From contig WTGH01000038.1 in assembly GCA_011523655.1 (NCBI GenBank), positions 62,001 through 126,000 on the forward strand: 64,000 nt of DNA, written 5' to 3'. Of this stretch, positions 63,338-64,000 are shown piece by piece. The notes under the pieces are model-generated. The model was not told where the DNA came from, ran no database searches, and saw only the letters and a list, made by a program, of their open reading frames with translations. The stretch is from Rhodospirillaceae bacterium. GTDB lineage: Bacteria; Pseudomonadota; Alphaproteobacteria; Bin65. Numbering within the stretch: position 1 is the stretch's first letter; every line of letters starts with the position of its first letter. Both the position numbers and the translations under genes were made by a program.

Positions 63338-64000
63338 ATGCGGTCCGCGCTCGCCCGGCAGTGGCTCCTGTTCCGGCTCGCCTGCCAGATGCTGACGCGG
63401 TTTCCCGCGGCGCAGGGCGTCGACTACGCGCCCGAACTCGATGCTGCCGCCGTGCGCTACTATCCGGCGGTCGGCATTCTCGTCGGGCTGGCTGGCGGCG
63501 CGGTCTTTGCGGCGTCATACGGCCTGTTCGGCCCGTTCTCTGCGGCCGTGCTGGCCCTGGCCGCCACCGCGCTGCTGACCGGCGCCATGCATGAGGACGG
63601 GCTCGCCGACACGGCGGACGGCATCGGCGCCGGGCGCACCGCCGAGCGAGCGCTGGAGATCATGCGCGACAGCCGGATCGGCGTCTACGGCGTGCTGGCC
63701 CTCGGCCTGGTCCTGGCGACGCGGGTTTTCGCCCTGACCGGGCTCACCCCGTGGACCGGCTTCGCAATTCTGGTGGCCGCTCACGGGTTGAGCCGCTGGA
63801 GCGTCGTCATCGTCATCGCGACCGCCCGCTATGTGCGGTCCTCGGGTACGGCGACCCCTGTCGCCGGCCCGGTTTCGCAGGCCTCGCACGTCGCTGCCGG
63901 AGCGACGGCGCTGGCATGTCTCGCGCTGGTCGGGCTTGTCGCATCGCCGGTGGCCGCGCTCGGCGCGCTCGGTGGGCTCGCCTGCGGCCACGTCGCGGTC
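63338..64000 (+). CDS. cobS: Adenosylcobinamide-GDP ribazoletransferase CobS, 3-prime truncated by the window edge
   Basis: The first 221 codons are present, running past the right edge. This inner-membrane enzyme joins alpha-ribazole to GDP-cobinamide, the last stage of B12 assembly. MRSALARQWLLFRLACQMLT, YYPAVGILVGLAGGAV, and the metal-binding MHEDGLADTADGIGAG (Asp-rich motif) followed by IMRDSRIGVYGVLAL identify it. It works directly after CobT. Confidence 0.94.
   Translation, partial: MRSALARQWLLFRLACQMLTRFPAAQGVDYAPELDAAAVRYYPAVGILVGLAGGAVFAASYGLFGPFSAAVLALAATALLTGAMHEDGLADTADGIGAGRTAERALEIMRDSRIGVYGVLALGLVLATRVFALTGLTPWTGFAILVAAHGLSRWSVVIVIATARYVRSSGTATPVAGPVSQASHVAAGATALACLALVGLVASPVAALGALGGLACGHVAV

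Overview
This 64 kb window is GC-rich, densely coding chromosomal DNA. The adjacent recG, sdhE and mfd genes (54.2-60.3 kb), the vitamin B12 genes cobT-cobS at the right edge, a heterotetrameric sarcosine oxidase operon, a TRAP transporter, two branched-chain-type (Liv) ABC transporters and many CaiB, LLM-flavin, SDR and FAH-type catabolic genes suggest a heterotrophic alphaproteobacterium (Rhodospirillales-like). The assignment rests on gene content only. No rRNA, tRNA, CRISPR array, intact insertion sequence or prophage was seen.

Layout. 0-6.6 kb: tail of an FAD oxidoreductase, a divergent TRAP transporter (dctQM versus dctP), an SDR gene that has lost its catalytic core, a DUF1330 protein and two LLM-class flavin monooxygenases. 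6.6-16.6 kb: a block that looks lower in GC, bounded by unrecognised DNA on the left and a decayed ParB-like fragment on the right. It holds one long minus-strand operon (cysteine hydrolase, livG, livH, livM, binding protein, livF, second cysteine hydrolase, CaiB CoA-transferase) with a divergent LysR regulator. 16.6-25.3 kb: soxBDAG, a lone NuoE-NuoF fusion and an AGCS sodium symporter. 25.4-30.7 kb: isovaleryl-CoA dehydrogenase facing a three-subunit molybdenum hydroxylase operon that ends in a carboxymuconolactone decarboxylase-like gene.

30.9-32.5 kb holds the most interesting locus: a 349-aa protein of unknown function followed by a UGSC-family selenoprotein. An in-frame TGA at 32266 is followed immediately by a SECIS-like hairpin, and the conserved protein continues to 32532. 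A conventional gene caller would split or truncate this gene. 32.6-40.3 kb: an extradiol aromatic-degradation cluster mixing homoprotocatechuate-type genes (HpaR regulator, FAH protein, HpaF-like isomerase, HpaE-like dehydrogenase) with a LigA/LigB-type ring-cleavage dioxygenase, a class II aldolase, a ketopantoate-reductase-like protein and a MetE-like methyltransferase. A palindrome in the divergent promoter is a probable HpaR operator.

40.3-64 kb: gamma carbonic anhydrase and pentapeptide protein, an RND efflux pair, a DJ-1/PfpI protein, a second complete Liv operon with a Tat-exported binding protein, an SDR, a sterol-desaturase-family protein, recG / sdhE-mfd, a membrane-anchored coiled-coil protein built from 11- and 14-residue tandem repeats, a MoxR ATPase, cobT and the start of cobS. 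Overall the region is devoted to import and breakdown of small nitrogenous and aromatic compounds, with a housekeeping block near the right end.
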